A DNA stretch of 64,000 nt from CBDHDN01 sp965261585 (GTDB lineage Bacteria; Pseudomonadota; Alphaproteobacteria; UBA6615): NCBI GenBank assembly GCA_965261585.1, contig CBDHDN010000012.1, forward strand, positions 1 through 64,000, written 5' to 3'. A program made the translations under genes and the position numbers. Within the stretch, counting starts at the first letter, position 1. Each line of letters starts with the position of its first letter. Positions 27,574 through 35,144 of the stretch are shown here, piece after piece. The notes below the pieces were generated by a model. That model had not been told where the DNA came from. It did not search any database and saw only the letters and a program-made list of their open reading frames with translations.

Positions 27574-29376
27574 TCAGTAAACCCGCGGCTTGGGCGGGAT
27601 GGAGGCGACCTCGTTGGTCAGCGGCTGCAGGTGCACCGGGCGATAGTCGATGCGCGTCTTGCCGGTGTCGTCGACCCAGCAGACGGTGTGCTTCAGCCAG
27701 TTCTCATCGTCGCGTTCGGCGAAATCCTCGCGGGCGTGGGCGCCACGACTTTCCACGCGGTTCGCGGCCGAGTGCAGGGTCGCGACGGCCTGGGTCAGCA
27801 GGTTGTCGAGCTCCAGCGTCTCGACGAGGTCGGAGTTCCAGATCAGCGAGCGGTCGTTGACGGCAAGGTCGCTCAGCTGCGGCCACAGCGCGGTCAGCTG
27901 GTCGACGCCCTCGTTCAACACCTCGGCAGTGCGGAACACGGCGCAGTGGCTCTGCATCGTCTTCTGCATGTCGAGCCGGAGCGCCGCCGTCGGCGTTGCG
28001 CCCTTGGCATGGCGCAGGCGGTCGAGGCGGGCGAGCGCGGCGTCGCCGGCGTGTGGCGCGAGCGGCTTGTGGCTCTCGGCCGGATCGACGATTTCGGCCG
28101 CGCGGTCGGCGGCGGCGCGGCCGAACACGACGAGGTCCAGCAGCGAGTTGGAGCCGAGGCGGTTGGCGCCGTGGACCGAAACGCAGGCGGCCTCGCCGAT
28201 CGCCATCAGGCCGGGGACGACCGTGTCGGGGTCGCCATTGGCGACGGTGACGACCTCGCCGCGGTAGTTCGTCGGGATGCCGCCCATGTTGTAGTGACAG
28301 GTCGGCAGCACCGGGATCGGCGCCTTGGTGACATCGACGCCGGCGAAGATGCGCGCGGTCTCGGAGATGCCGGGCAGGCGCGTGTGGATGATGTCGGGAT
28401 CCAGATGCTCGAGATGCAGGTGGATATGGTCCTTCTCAGGCCCGACGCCGCGGCCCTCGCGGATCTCCAGGGTCATGGCGCGGCTGACGACGTCGCGGCT
28501 GGCCAAATCCTTGGCCGTCGGCGCATAGCGCTCCATGAAACGCTCGCCCGCGTCATTCGTGACATAGCCGCCCTCGCCGCGCGCGCCCTCGGTGATCAGC
28601 GCGCCGGCGCCGTAGATGCCGGTGGGGTGGAACTGCACGAACTCCATGTCCTGCAACGGCAGGCCGGCGCGTGCGACCATGGCGTTGCCGTCGCCGGTGC
28701 AGGTGTGGGCCGACGTGCAGGAGAAGTAGGCGCGGCCGTAGCCGCCGGTCGCCAGCACCACCATCTTGGCGCGGAACCGGTGCATCGTGCCGTCCTCCAG
28801 GTTCCAGGCCATGACGCCGCGGCAGGCGCCGTCCTCCATGATCAGGTCGAGGGCGAAATACTCGATGAAAAAGTCGGCGTCGAAGCGCAGCGACTGCTGG
28901 TAGAGCGTGTGCAGGATCGCGTGCCCGGTGCGGTCGGCGGCCGAGCAGGTGCGGAACGCCGGCGGCCCCTCGCCGAAGCGCGTCGTCATGCCGCCGAACG
29001 GGCGCTGATAGATCCGGCCTGCCTCGGTGCGGCTGAACGGCACGCCGTAATGTTCGAGCTCGACCACCGCGGCCATGGCCTCGCGCACCATGTATTCGAT
29101 GGCGTCCTGGTCGCCCAGCCAGTCCGAGCCCTTGACCGTGTCGTACATGTGCCAGCGCCAGTCGTCCTCGCCCATGTTGCCCAGCGCGGCGCTGATGCCG
29201 CCCTGGGCGGCGACGGTGTGGCTGCGGGTCGGGAAGACCTTGGTGATGCAGGCGGTCTTCAGGCCCTTGGCGGCCATGCCCATGGTGGCGCGCAGGCCGG
29301 CGCCGCCGGCGCCGACGACGACGACGTCGAGCGCGTGGTCGACGATCGGGTAGGCGCCGTTCCCGGTCGCGCTCAT
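27574..29376 (-). CDS. sdhA: Succinate dehydrogenase flavoprotein subunit
   Basis: SdhA oxidises succinate to fumarate with covalently bound FAD. The 600-residue protein has the FAD motif VVVGAGGAGLRATMGMA, the flavinylated histidine in FPTRSHTVAAQGGISAAL, the substrate region FHPTGIYGAGALITEGARGEGG (cited in part) and the C-terminal VESRGAHAREDF. The ATG at 29376 gives MSATGNGAYPIVDH. Just upstream the start-codon region is repeated three more times in a 14-base tandem repeat that begins at the sdhD stop. Confidence 0.97.
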   Translation of the reverse strand: MSATGNGAYPIVDHALDVVVVGAGGAGLRATMGMAAKGLKTACITKVFPTRSHTVAAQGGISAALGNMGEDDWRWHMYDTVKGSDWLGDQDAIEYMVREAMAAVVELEHYGVPFSRTEAGRIYQRPFGGMTTRFGEGPPAFRTCSAADRTGHAILHTLYQQSLRFDADFFIEYFALDLIMEDGACRGVMAWNLEDGTMHRFRAKMVVLATGGYGRAYFSCTSAHTCTGDGNAMVARAGLPLQDMEFVQFHPTGIYGAGALITEGARGEGGYVTNDAGERFMERYAPTAKDLASRDVVSRAMTLEIREGRGVGPEKDHIHLHLEHLDPDIIHTRLPGISETARIFAGVDVTKAPIPVLPTCHYNMGGIPTNYRGEVVTVANGDPDTVVPGLMAIGEAACVSVHGANRLGSNSLLDLVVFGRAAADRAAEIVDPAESHKPLAPHAGDAALARLDRLRHAKGATPTAALRLDMQKTMQSHCAVFRTAEVLNEGVDQLTALWPQLSDLAVNDRSLIWNSDLVETLELDNLLTQAVATLHSAANRVESRGAHAREDFAERDDENWLKHTVCWVDDTGKTRIDYRPVHLQPLTNEVASIPPKPRVY

Positions 29377-29418
29377 GGGGTCTCGCTCATGGGGTCTCGC
29401 TCATGGGGTCGCGCTCAT
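29374..29418 (-). repeat. 14-bp tandem repeat carrying four ATGs between sdhD and sdhA
   Basis: On the coding strand the unit ATGAGCGAGACCCC, or its GCG variant, repeats from the sdhD stop to the sdhA start. ATGs lie at 29418, 29404, 29390 and 29376. Each of the first three opens a five-codon frame (MSATP or MSETP) whose TGA overlaps the next ATG as ATGA, and the last ATG is that of sdhA. Confidence 0.9.
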
Positions 29419-29798
29419 GCGGCGCCGCCAAACGCGATCAACAGCACGGCGAAGATCGTCGCCAGCGCGAGCACGACGGCCGCGGCCTTGACGAGGATCA
29501 CGCTGGCCAGCTTCAGCCACTCGGTATGCACGTAGTCCTCGATCACCACCTGCAGGCCGAGCTGGGCATGGTGGAACGTGCCGGCGACCAGCAGCACGAG
29601 CAGCACCGCGTGCACCGGGTTGCCGATCCAGGCCAGGGCGTCACCGTGCGGCGCTCCGACATTGATGATGACGGAGACGACGAACCAGCCGGTGAGCGGC
29701 ACCAGCGCCAGGGCCGTCAGGCGCTGGGCCCACCAATGCTCGACACCGGCCTTGGCGGCGCCGAGGCCGCGCGCGTGACCGAGCGGAGAGCGCAGCAT
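29415..29798 (-). CDS. sdhD: Succinate dehydrogenase membrane anchor subunit
   Basis: The 127-residue hydrophobic protein has three membrane segments and the family start GLGAAKAGVEHWWAQRLTALALVPL (cited in part), with the conserved WW..R. HHAQLGLQVVIEDYVHTE contains the histidine and aspartate-tyrosine (DY) typical of SdhD near heme b and quinone. The start at 29798 is two bases from the sdhC stop. The TGA overlaps the first ATG of the tandem repeat leading to sdhA. Confidence 0.93.
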   Translation of the reverse strand: MLRSPLGHARGLGAAKAGVEHWWAQRLTALALVPLTGWFVVSVIINVGAPHGDALAWIGNPVHAVLLVLLVAGTFHHAQLGLQVVIEDYVHTEWLKLASVILVKAAAVVLALATIFAVLLIAFGGAA

Positions 29799-29800
29799 CC

Positions 29801-30193
29801 TCAGACCCCACGAACGGCGTAGCCGGCCAACCAGGCGATCACGGTCAGCGCCAGCGACGCGACGACAACCAGCCAACCCGTGCGATAGACCGACGGTATC
29901 GTGAAGCCCCAGCCGGCATCCCAGGCGAGATGCCGCACGCCGTTGCACAGATGGTAGAACAGCGCGAACGTCCAGCCGAGCAGCAGGAGCCGGCCGATGA
30001 TCGAGCGAATGAAGCCCTGCACGACGGCATAGGGCTCGGGCCCCGCGGCCGCGGCGATCAACCACCAGACCAGGACAAGGGTGCCGACGGCGAGCGCCAA
30101 GCCGGTCAGCCGGTGCAGGATCGACAGGACCGAGGTCAGCTGCCAGCGATAGACCTGCACGTGCGGCGATAACGGGCGATCGTCGGCTTGCAT
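29801..30193 (-). CDS. sdhC: Succinate dehydrogenase cytochrome b556 subunit
   Basis: The 130-residue membrane subunit has RPLSPHVQVYRWQLTSVLSI, the quinone-site serine-arginine in SILHRLTGLAL, and the heme-ligand histidine in FYHLCNGVRHLAWD. Three membrane helices are evident. It is the first gene of the sdhCDAB operon, read towards lower coordinates, with the promoter expected in the 30194-30310 region. Confidence 0.95.
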   Translation of the reverse strand: MQADDRPLSPHVQVYRWQLTSVLSILHRLTGLALAVGTLVLVWWLIAAAAGPEPYAVVQGFIRSIIGRLLLLGWTFALFYHLCNGVRHLAWDAGWGFTIPSVYRTGWLVVVASLALTVIAWLAGYAVRGV

Positions 30194-30312
30194 CGCGGCC
30201 CCCCTCCCCGATCCCCGCCGGCCAGGCCGGGTTGCGCGAAATCGGCCACCCGTGCGTCCGGCGGAAACACACGACGCTGATTTAGACCGGCGTCCGGCTC
30301 CAGTCAACGACG

Positions 30313-30565
30313 CCACCAGTGGTCTGATCCTGACGCTTGGGAACCAAGCGTCAGGTGAATCAGTCCACGGATTCAATAACCCGCTGGTCTGATCCTGACG
30401 GCCGGTTCCCAAGCGTCAGGTGAATCAGCCCACGGATTCAATAACTCGCTGGTTCGATTCAGCCGACGGATGGGATCCATCCGTCAGCATCGAACCAGTG
30501 GTCTGATCCTGACGGCCGGTTCCCAAGCGCCAGGTGAATCAGCCCACGGAATCACGAAGCGGGGT
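30313..30565. repeat. Array of hairpin-forming repeats upstream of sdhC
   Basis: Three copies of a ~65-base unit (ctgatcctgacg at 30324, 30389 and 30503, each followed by ggtgaatcag) surround a different hairpin at 30449-30498. The first unit holds a perfect 12-bp stem, CCTGACGCTTGG / CCAAGCGTCAGG at 30329-30355 with loop GAA. The odd unit has outer arms ctggttcgat / atcgaaccag and an inner acggatgg / ccatccgt. It resembles REP-type clusters rather than CRISPR. Confidence 0.75.
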
Positions 30566-30703
30566 GGGCCGATTCAGCTGACCGATGGAGCCAGCTCGCA
30601 AAGCAGTCATCGGCACGTCGCAAGGCCAGCGGCGAGAGGCCGCCACTAACTTCTTGCGAATCCACCATGTTTTCTTTGGCCGCCGTAGAACTGTGCAACC
30701 CTC

Positions 30704-30752
30704 TGTGGATAACGTGTGGATGAATTGTGCGGCCGTCGAGACTTTATGCACA
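30704..30752. promoter_or_regulatory. DnaA-box cluster
   Basis: Three DnaA-type boxes lie within 49 bases: TGTGGATAA at 30704-30712 (complement of the consensus TTATCCACA), TGTGGATGA at 30715-30723 (one mismatch), and TTATGCACA at 30744-30752 (fits TTATNCACA). The following ~40 bases are unusually AT-rich for this DNA. This could be a DnaA-controlled promoter or part of a replication origin; no classical origin gene neighbours are present. Confidence 0.45.
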
Positions 30753-30789
30753 GACTTCTGTCTTTCATTTGCCATTTACTGTTGCGGGC

Positions 30790-31890
30790 AAGAAGTCAAA
30801 ACGGAAGGATAGTTCCTGGTACGAACGGGTGCTGAGGTGATTTCTTCCTTTGGATGCGCTGTCGATCTTCGGATAGGCACCATGTGAAGGAAGGCGCGGA
30901 TCGAGGCGGCGGGCCCGCGAGGGCACAAAGCAACGAGATGCAGGGTCACTTCGGAAACGGGGGGCGGCTCCTTCGAGGAGCGACGTTTTCGCAAGAGAAT
31001 GGTCTCTCGTGGACGGCGAGCCAAGCCGCTTCGGCGGGGCGGATCGTCGCCCGAAAGACCCGGTGTCGGGTCCGACGGGGTTCTTTGCGGCGGCATCGTG
31101 GCGTCTTCGGACAAAGCGGTGGCGTTGCGGATCGGCGACCAGTGCGGCAACGCAGTGGAAACCGGTCGGGATCAGGCCGCCGTGCAGCTCTTCGGAGGTG
31201 TATGGCGCCGGTCCGGGAGCCACGAAAGAACCGGCACGCTCCTTCCTCGGAAGGAACGGGTCTAGGGAAGGTGTCGTTGCCGGAACTCGGCGGCCTTCCC
31301 CGCGGCGGTTGCGTTCGGGCGTTCGCGCGCCGGAACGTGGCGGCGGCGGCCCGGTGGAGGAGGGCTTCGGCCCTGCGAAGTCGGGTGGATCATGGGACCG
31401 AGCCGCTTGCGGCGAAGTCACGTGGACTAGGAAAGGATGCGGTTCGCAATGCCAGGCTCTCGCCGGCCCGGATTTCGAACCGCCGCAGCCCAGGGTCCTT
31501 GGTCCCGGGCATGTGAGCCAGAGTCAGGCCGAAAGGCTTGACCGCCGGCGCGGACGATACCCTCCCGCTGGTCGCGGTCCCCGCAAGGGGAGCGGGACAT
31601 GCCAGCGGCCTTCGGGTCAACGGTGTGTCCGGAATTGTCGGGCAGGCTGGACGTATCGGCCAGGGGTACGTCTTCTGCAGCGGCAGCACGCGAACAGAAA
31701 TCTGGTCGTGCCCGGCTCCGGGCCCTCGGGCCCAGAGCCGCCGTCACAGGATCTTCGGGTCCCGTGACATTGGGTCGCCGGCCTTCGGGCCGGTAAGCCC
31801 GAGCAGATCGGACGCCTTCGGGCCGAAGCATCTGCGAGGCGTCAGGAGCGATGGACCCCGCGTCCGCGCACCTGGCGCCTCTTTTTTTCG
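30790..31890 (+). ncRNA. Candidate large structured non-coding RNA, not recognised
   Basis: About 1.1 kb with no credible protein but many stable hairpins if read on the plus strand. UUCG-capped stems occur at 31026-31037, 31361-31374, 31743-31768 and 31778-31793. CUCG-capped stems are at 31240-31255 and 31714-31739, GCAA-capped at 31143-31154 and 31578-31591, and a GAAA-capped 8-bp stem at 31523-31542. A CTTCCTT / AAGGAAG pair (30844-30850 / 30887-30893) closes a 5' domain. An intrinsic terminator ends it. The GCAA and GAAA loops and the T run fit only the plus strand. It shows none of the RNase P, tmRNA, SRP or rRNA signatures I know. The 5' end is approximate. Confidence 0.7.
31837..31888 (+). 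terminator. Intrinsic terminator of the structured RNA
   Basis: A ten-pair stem, AGGCGTCAGG (31837-31846) with CCTGGCGCCT (31871-31880) including one G-U pair, is followed by seven T (31882-31888). The loop itself holds a small hairpin GGAC-CCCGC-GTCC. Confidence 0.8.
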
Positions 31891-31960
31891 TGATGGTGGG
31901 TCCACGCCCAAGTGCCCTGTGCAGACCACCTCAACCGTTGAGGGACTCGCTAACAAAGCT

Positions 31961-32119
31961 GTCACCCCGGCCTCGAGCCGGGGCCCAGGAACACGGAATC
32001 CTGGCGTCAGACGAAAGCGCGCCGATTGCGACTCTTCCAATCCAACGGCCTTTGAAGAGGCTCTTCGTGGTCGCACGCTTGTTCCGTGTTCCTGGGCCCC
32101 GGCTCAAGACCGGGGTGAC
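31961..32119. repeat. Dispersed palindromic element, copy 2
   Basis: An imperfect 159-base palindrome begins gtcaccccggcctcg and ends caagaccggggtgac, with inner arms cccaggaacacgga and ttccgtgttcctggg. Flanks (accgttgagg before, ctgtttttcgagtc and gatcgatggc after) are shared with the short copy near 35040-35130. Confidence 0.8.
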
Positions 32120-32271
32120 GCTCCTGTTTTTCGAGTCCCACCATCGATCGATGGCTGCAAACGCCAGCGTGTCCAATGGCGTCCGAAGGTTCGCCTCGAC
32201 TTAGACCGGACACCAATGGACCTGATCCGCGGTTTCAAGTTTGTTTTTCGAGTACCGCACGGCTGCGGTTC

Positions 32272-32402
32272 GGCCCGGCGCGGCAGGCGTGCGGTTGCAG
32301 CTTGCCGTGCCGGGCCCGCCAGCTGGGCGACGGACCCCGCGTCCATGCACTTGCGCGGCCCTGTTAGCAGCCGCCGAGTCGGCCGGTCAACACAAATCTG
32401 GT
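32272..32402 (+). other. Second structured segment, with echoes of the large RNA's 3' end
   Basis: A 17-bp stem (32272-32288 with 32300-32316, two G-U pairs) is followed by gcgacggaccccgcgtcc at 32327, which matches the terminator loop of the large RNA (31848) at 21 of 24 positions over a slightly longer span. The motif aaatctggt (32394-32402) also occurs in a hairpin loop of the large RNA at 31698-31706. No ORF is credible here. Confidence 0.45.
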
Positions 32403-32447
32403 GTGTGACGGCAGGCTGGCCGCTAGATGTGGTGGCATGCGTTCCGG

Positions 32448-33356
32448 TCAGGGATCCGCCAGCGCGCCGATCGCCGCCGCCAACGCGACGACGCGCCGCG
32501 CGTTCGCCACGTGCAGGACCTCGATCAGCCGGCCGTCGATGACGGTCACACCGTGGCCGGCGCTGGTCGCGGCGGCATGGGCGTCGATGATGCGATTCGC
32601 CTCGGCGACCTCGTCGTCCGAGGGGCCGAAGACGCGGTTCGCCGGGTCGATCTGCGCTGGGTGGATCACTGACTTGCCGTCGAAGCCGAGTGTCCGCCCC
32701 TGCCGGCACTCGGCGTGGAAGCCGGCGTCGTCGCGCAGGTCCATGAAGACGCCATCCAGGGCGGCGCGGCCGTGGGCGCGCGCCGCCAGCAGGCAATGCC
32801 CGAGGCTGGTGATGAAGGCCGCGCGATCGGGCGTCGGCTGGGCGTGCAGGTCCGTGGCCAGATCGGCCGTGCCGGCGACGAGGCAGGCGACGTCGGGATG
32901 CGCCGCCACCGCCTCGGCCCGCAGAATGCCGAGCGGTGTTTCCAGCATGCACCAGATCGCCAACTCTTTCGGCGCGCCGGCGCCGTACAGGATCTCGGCC
33001 GCCGCCTGGACGGCCGCCGGCCCGTCCACCTTGGGCAGCAGGATGGCGTCCGCGGCGGTGCCGGCCGCCGCCGCGCCGGCCATGGCCGTGCCGGCAGCGG
33101 CGGCGATATCGTCGCGGGCCCATGGCGTGGCCAGCCCGTTCACCCGGATCACCAGCTCGCGCCGGCCATAGCCGCCGGCGGCCAGGGCGGCGCAGAGTTC
33201 GTGCCGCGCCGCGACCTTGCGGTCCGGCGCCACGGCGTCCTCGAGATCGAAGATCAGCACGTCGGCCGGCAGCCCGCGGCTCTTCGCCATCGCGCGCCCG
33301 TTCGAGGCCGGCATGAAAAGCGCGCTGCGGCGCGGTCGATGGGTGACGGCGGTCAT
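32448..33356 (-). CDS. CitE/HpcH-type CoA ester lyase (aldolase/citrate lyase family)
   Basis: The 302-residue protein is a TIM-barrel lyase of the HpcH/HpaI-CitE group, related to malyl-CoA/citramalyl-CoA lyases. LFMPASNGRAMAKSRGLPADVLIFDLEDAV (cited in part: VLIFDLEDAVAPDRK) gives the metal-binding acids, LVIRVNGLATPWARDD the CoA-site arginine, and CMLETPLGILRAEAV the conserved glutamate. GFDGKSVIHPAQI is the late family motif. Exact substrate cannot be assigned. A GTG at 33365 is an alternative start. It is divergent from the pyridoxal kinase at 33419. Confidence 0.88.
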   Translation of the reverse strand: MTAVTHRPRRSALFMPASNGRAMAKSRGLPADVLIFDLEDAVAPDRKVAARHELCAALAAGGYGRRELVIRVNGLATPWARDDIAAAAGTAMAGAAAAGTAADAILLPKVDGPAAVQAAAEILYGAGAPKELAIWCMLETPLGILRAEAVAAHPDVACLVAGTADLATDLHAQPTPDRAAFITSLGHCLLAARAHGRAALDGVFMDLRDDAGFHAECRQGRTLGFDGKSVIHPAQIDPANRVFGPSDDEVAEANRIIDAHAAATSAGHGVTVIDGRLIEVLHVANARRVVALAAAIGALADP

Positions 33357-33418
33357 GCCTGCCACTATAAGTCCGGCGGCAAGCCGGGGTCACCACGCCG
33401 GGCGCGATATCCTGTGTC

Positions 33419-34276
33419 ATGAACATCCTGTCGATCCAGTCTCACGTCGCCTTCGGCTATGTCGGCAACGCCGCCGCGACGCTGCCGCTGCAGCGGCTGG
33501 GCTGCGAGGTGTGGCCGGTGCATACGGTGATGTTCTCCAACCACACCGGCTATGGCCGCTGGCAGGGGCCGGTGCTGCCGGCCGCCGACGTCAAGGCCGT
33601 GATCGCCGGCCTGGCGGACTTGGACCTGCTGGCAGGCTGCGACGCGGTCTTGTCCGGCTACCTCGGCGACAAGGCGATCGGCGAGGTCGTGCTCGACACC
33701 GTTGGCCAGGTACGGGCGGCCAACCCACGGGCGCTTTATTGCTGCGACCCGGTGATGGGCGACGTCGACACCGGCCTCTACGTGCGTCCCGACATCCCCG
33801 ACTTCATGCGCGACGAGGCCGTGCCCGCCGCCGATATCGTGACACCGAACCAGTTCGAGCTCGCCATGCTCACCGACATGCCGACCGGCACGTTGACCGA
33901 GTCCGTGGCCGCGGCGGCGGCGGTACGCGCCATGGGGCCGCAGGTCGTCGTCGTGACCAGCCTCAACCGCAGCGACGGCCCGGCCGGCGTGATGGAGATG
34001 GTCGTGCTCAGCGAGGCCGGCACTTGGCTTGTCGGCACACCCAAGGTGCCGCTGCCACTCGACCCGAGCGGCGCCGGCGACGCGGTCGCCGCCATGTTCA
34101 CGGCCCTCTATCTGCGGCACGGCGACGTGGTGCCGGCGCTGGAAGGCGCGGCCAGCGCGATCTTCGCCATTGTCGACGCGACGGCCCGCGCCGGTACGCG
34201 CGAGCTACAGATCGTCGCGGCGCAGGACCAGATCGCCACCCCGTCGCGGACTTTTCGCGCGGAGAAGGTCGGCTGA
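33419..34276 (+). CDS. pdxY: Pyridoxal kinase
   Basis: This 285-residue ribokinase-fold enzyme phosphorylates pyridoxal in the vitamin B6 salvage pathway. The start MNILSIQSHVAFGYVGNAAAT is characteristic of PdxY. CDPVMGDVDTGLYVRPDI and the anion-hole/catalytic GAGDAVAAMFTALYLRHG (LDPSGAGDAVA) follow. The length is normal and the frame complete. The name PdxY rather than PdxK is by overall resemblance. Confidence 0.92.
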   Translation: MNILSIQSHVAFGYVGNAAATLPLQRLGCEVWPVHTVMFSNHTGYGRWQGPVLPAADVKAVIAGLADLDLLAGCDAVLSGYLGDKAIGEVVLDTVGQVRAANPRALYCCDPVMGDVDTGLYVRPDIPDFMRDEAVPAADIVTPNQFELAMLTDMPTGTLTESVAAAAAVRAMGPQVVVVTSLNRSDGPAGVMEMVVLSEAGTWLVGTPKVPLPLDPSGAGDAVAAMFTALYLRHGDVVPALEGAASAIFAIVDATARAGTRELQIVAAQDQIATPSRTFRAEKVG

Positions 34277-34351
34277 AGCATTCCCCACGCGAACGCTTTG
34301 GAGATTTCCTATCTGATACTTTGAGTGCGTTTCCCCTGAGACCGGTGCCCT

Positions 34352-34990
34352 GTGCCTGAATTCGCACTCCTGAACGGCGTCCTGTTCGGCCTGATCCTGG
34401 CGGCTCCGGTCGGCCCGGTCGGTGTGCTGTGCGTCCAGCGCACGCTGACCGAGGGCCGCCTGCATGGCCTGCTGTCGGGGATCGGTGCCGCCCTCGCCGA
34501 CGCGGTCTATGGCGCGATCGCGGCGTTCGGCCTGGGCGTCGTGGCCACCTGGATCACCGACAACCAGCCGCTGCTGCGCCTCGGCGGCGGCGTGCTGCTG
34601 TTACTGCTGGCGGCCAAGACCGCGCTCGCCCGGCCGCGGCCGCCGAGCGACAAGATCGCCCGGCGGATCCACACCAACAGCCTGCCCGAGGACGTCGCCT
34701 CGGCGTTCGGGCTGGCGCTCGCCAACCCGGTGACGCTGGTTGCGTTCGCCGGCCTGCTGGCGACGTTCGCCGGCGAGCCGATTCGCGACTCGACGTCGTC
34801 GGCGATCCTGCTGGTCGTCGGCGTGTTCGCCGGCTCCGCCGCCTGGTGGGTGGCCCTCAGCGCCGGCGCCAATTTGTTCCGCGACTTCGTCGATTCGGGC
34901 TTCCAGCGCTGGGCCAACCGGGTCTCGGCGGCGTTGCTGTGCGCGTTCGGCGTCTATGCCTTGGTCGACGCGGTGACGACACTGACGTGA
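34352..34990 (+). CDS. LysE family transporter
   Basis: A 212-residue membrane protein with about six hydrophobic segments. The N-terminal FGLILAAPVGPVGVLCVQRTLTEGR is the LysE/RhtB signature (cited in part), and GLALANPVTLVAFAGLLATF is the second conserved repeat. Members export amino acids; the substrate here is unknown. The start is GTG at 34352. It is followed by a palindromic element that may terminate transcription from both sides. Confidence 0.88.
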   Translation: MPEFALLNGVLFGLILAAPVGPVGVLCVQRTLTEGRLHGLLSGIGAALADAVYGAIAAFGLGVVATWITDNQPLLRLGGGVLLLLLAAKTALARPRPPSDKIARRIHTNSLPEDVASAFGLALANPVTLVAFAGLLATFAGEPIRDSTSSAILLVVGVFAGSAAWWVALSAGANLFRDFVDSGFQRWANRVSAALLCAFGVYALVDAVTTLT

Positions 34991-35071
34991 GGGTCGGCGT
35001 GGGAACGAGGGACTGCGTTCCACCCCCCACCCCGACCAACTCGACCGTTGAGAGCAACTATAACAATGATG

Positions 35072-35109
35072 CCACCCCGGCCTTGAGCCGGGGTGACGTT
35101 TCTGTTTTT
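35072..35109 (+). terminator. Terminator-like hairpin (short copy of the palindromic element)
   Basis: CACCCCGGC-CTTGA-GCCGGGGTG (35073-35095) is followed within 15 bases by a T-rich stretch (tttctgttttt). It lies between the convergent LysE-family gene and asd. The surrounding bases match the flanks of the palindromic element at 31961-32119. Confidence 0.6.
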
Positions 35110-35144
35110 CGAGTCTTGATCGATGGCCGCAAAAGCCGGAATGC

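Noticed and set aside
30313..30565. Possible CRISPR array
   Set aside because: Only three imperfect units with irregular spacing, each itself a hairpin, and no cas genes in the window.
30704..30752. Confident call of a chromosomal origin
   Set aside because: Three boxes alone are not enough, and none of the usual origin neighbours are in the window.
30790..31890. RNase P RNA, tmRNA, SRP RNA or rRNA fragment
   Set aside because: The conserved cores I know (for example gaggaaagtccgggc, ggggctgattctggattc, ggaaggaagcag) are absent.
30854..32542. Several open frames of 60-330 codons in both strands of the sdhC-CitE gap
   Set aside because: Composition is Arg/Pro/Gly-rich without any recognisable motif, the frames overlap on both strands, and they follow the hairpins rather than codon structure. 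Treated as non-coding.
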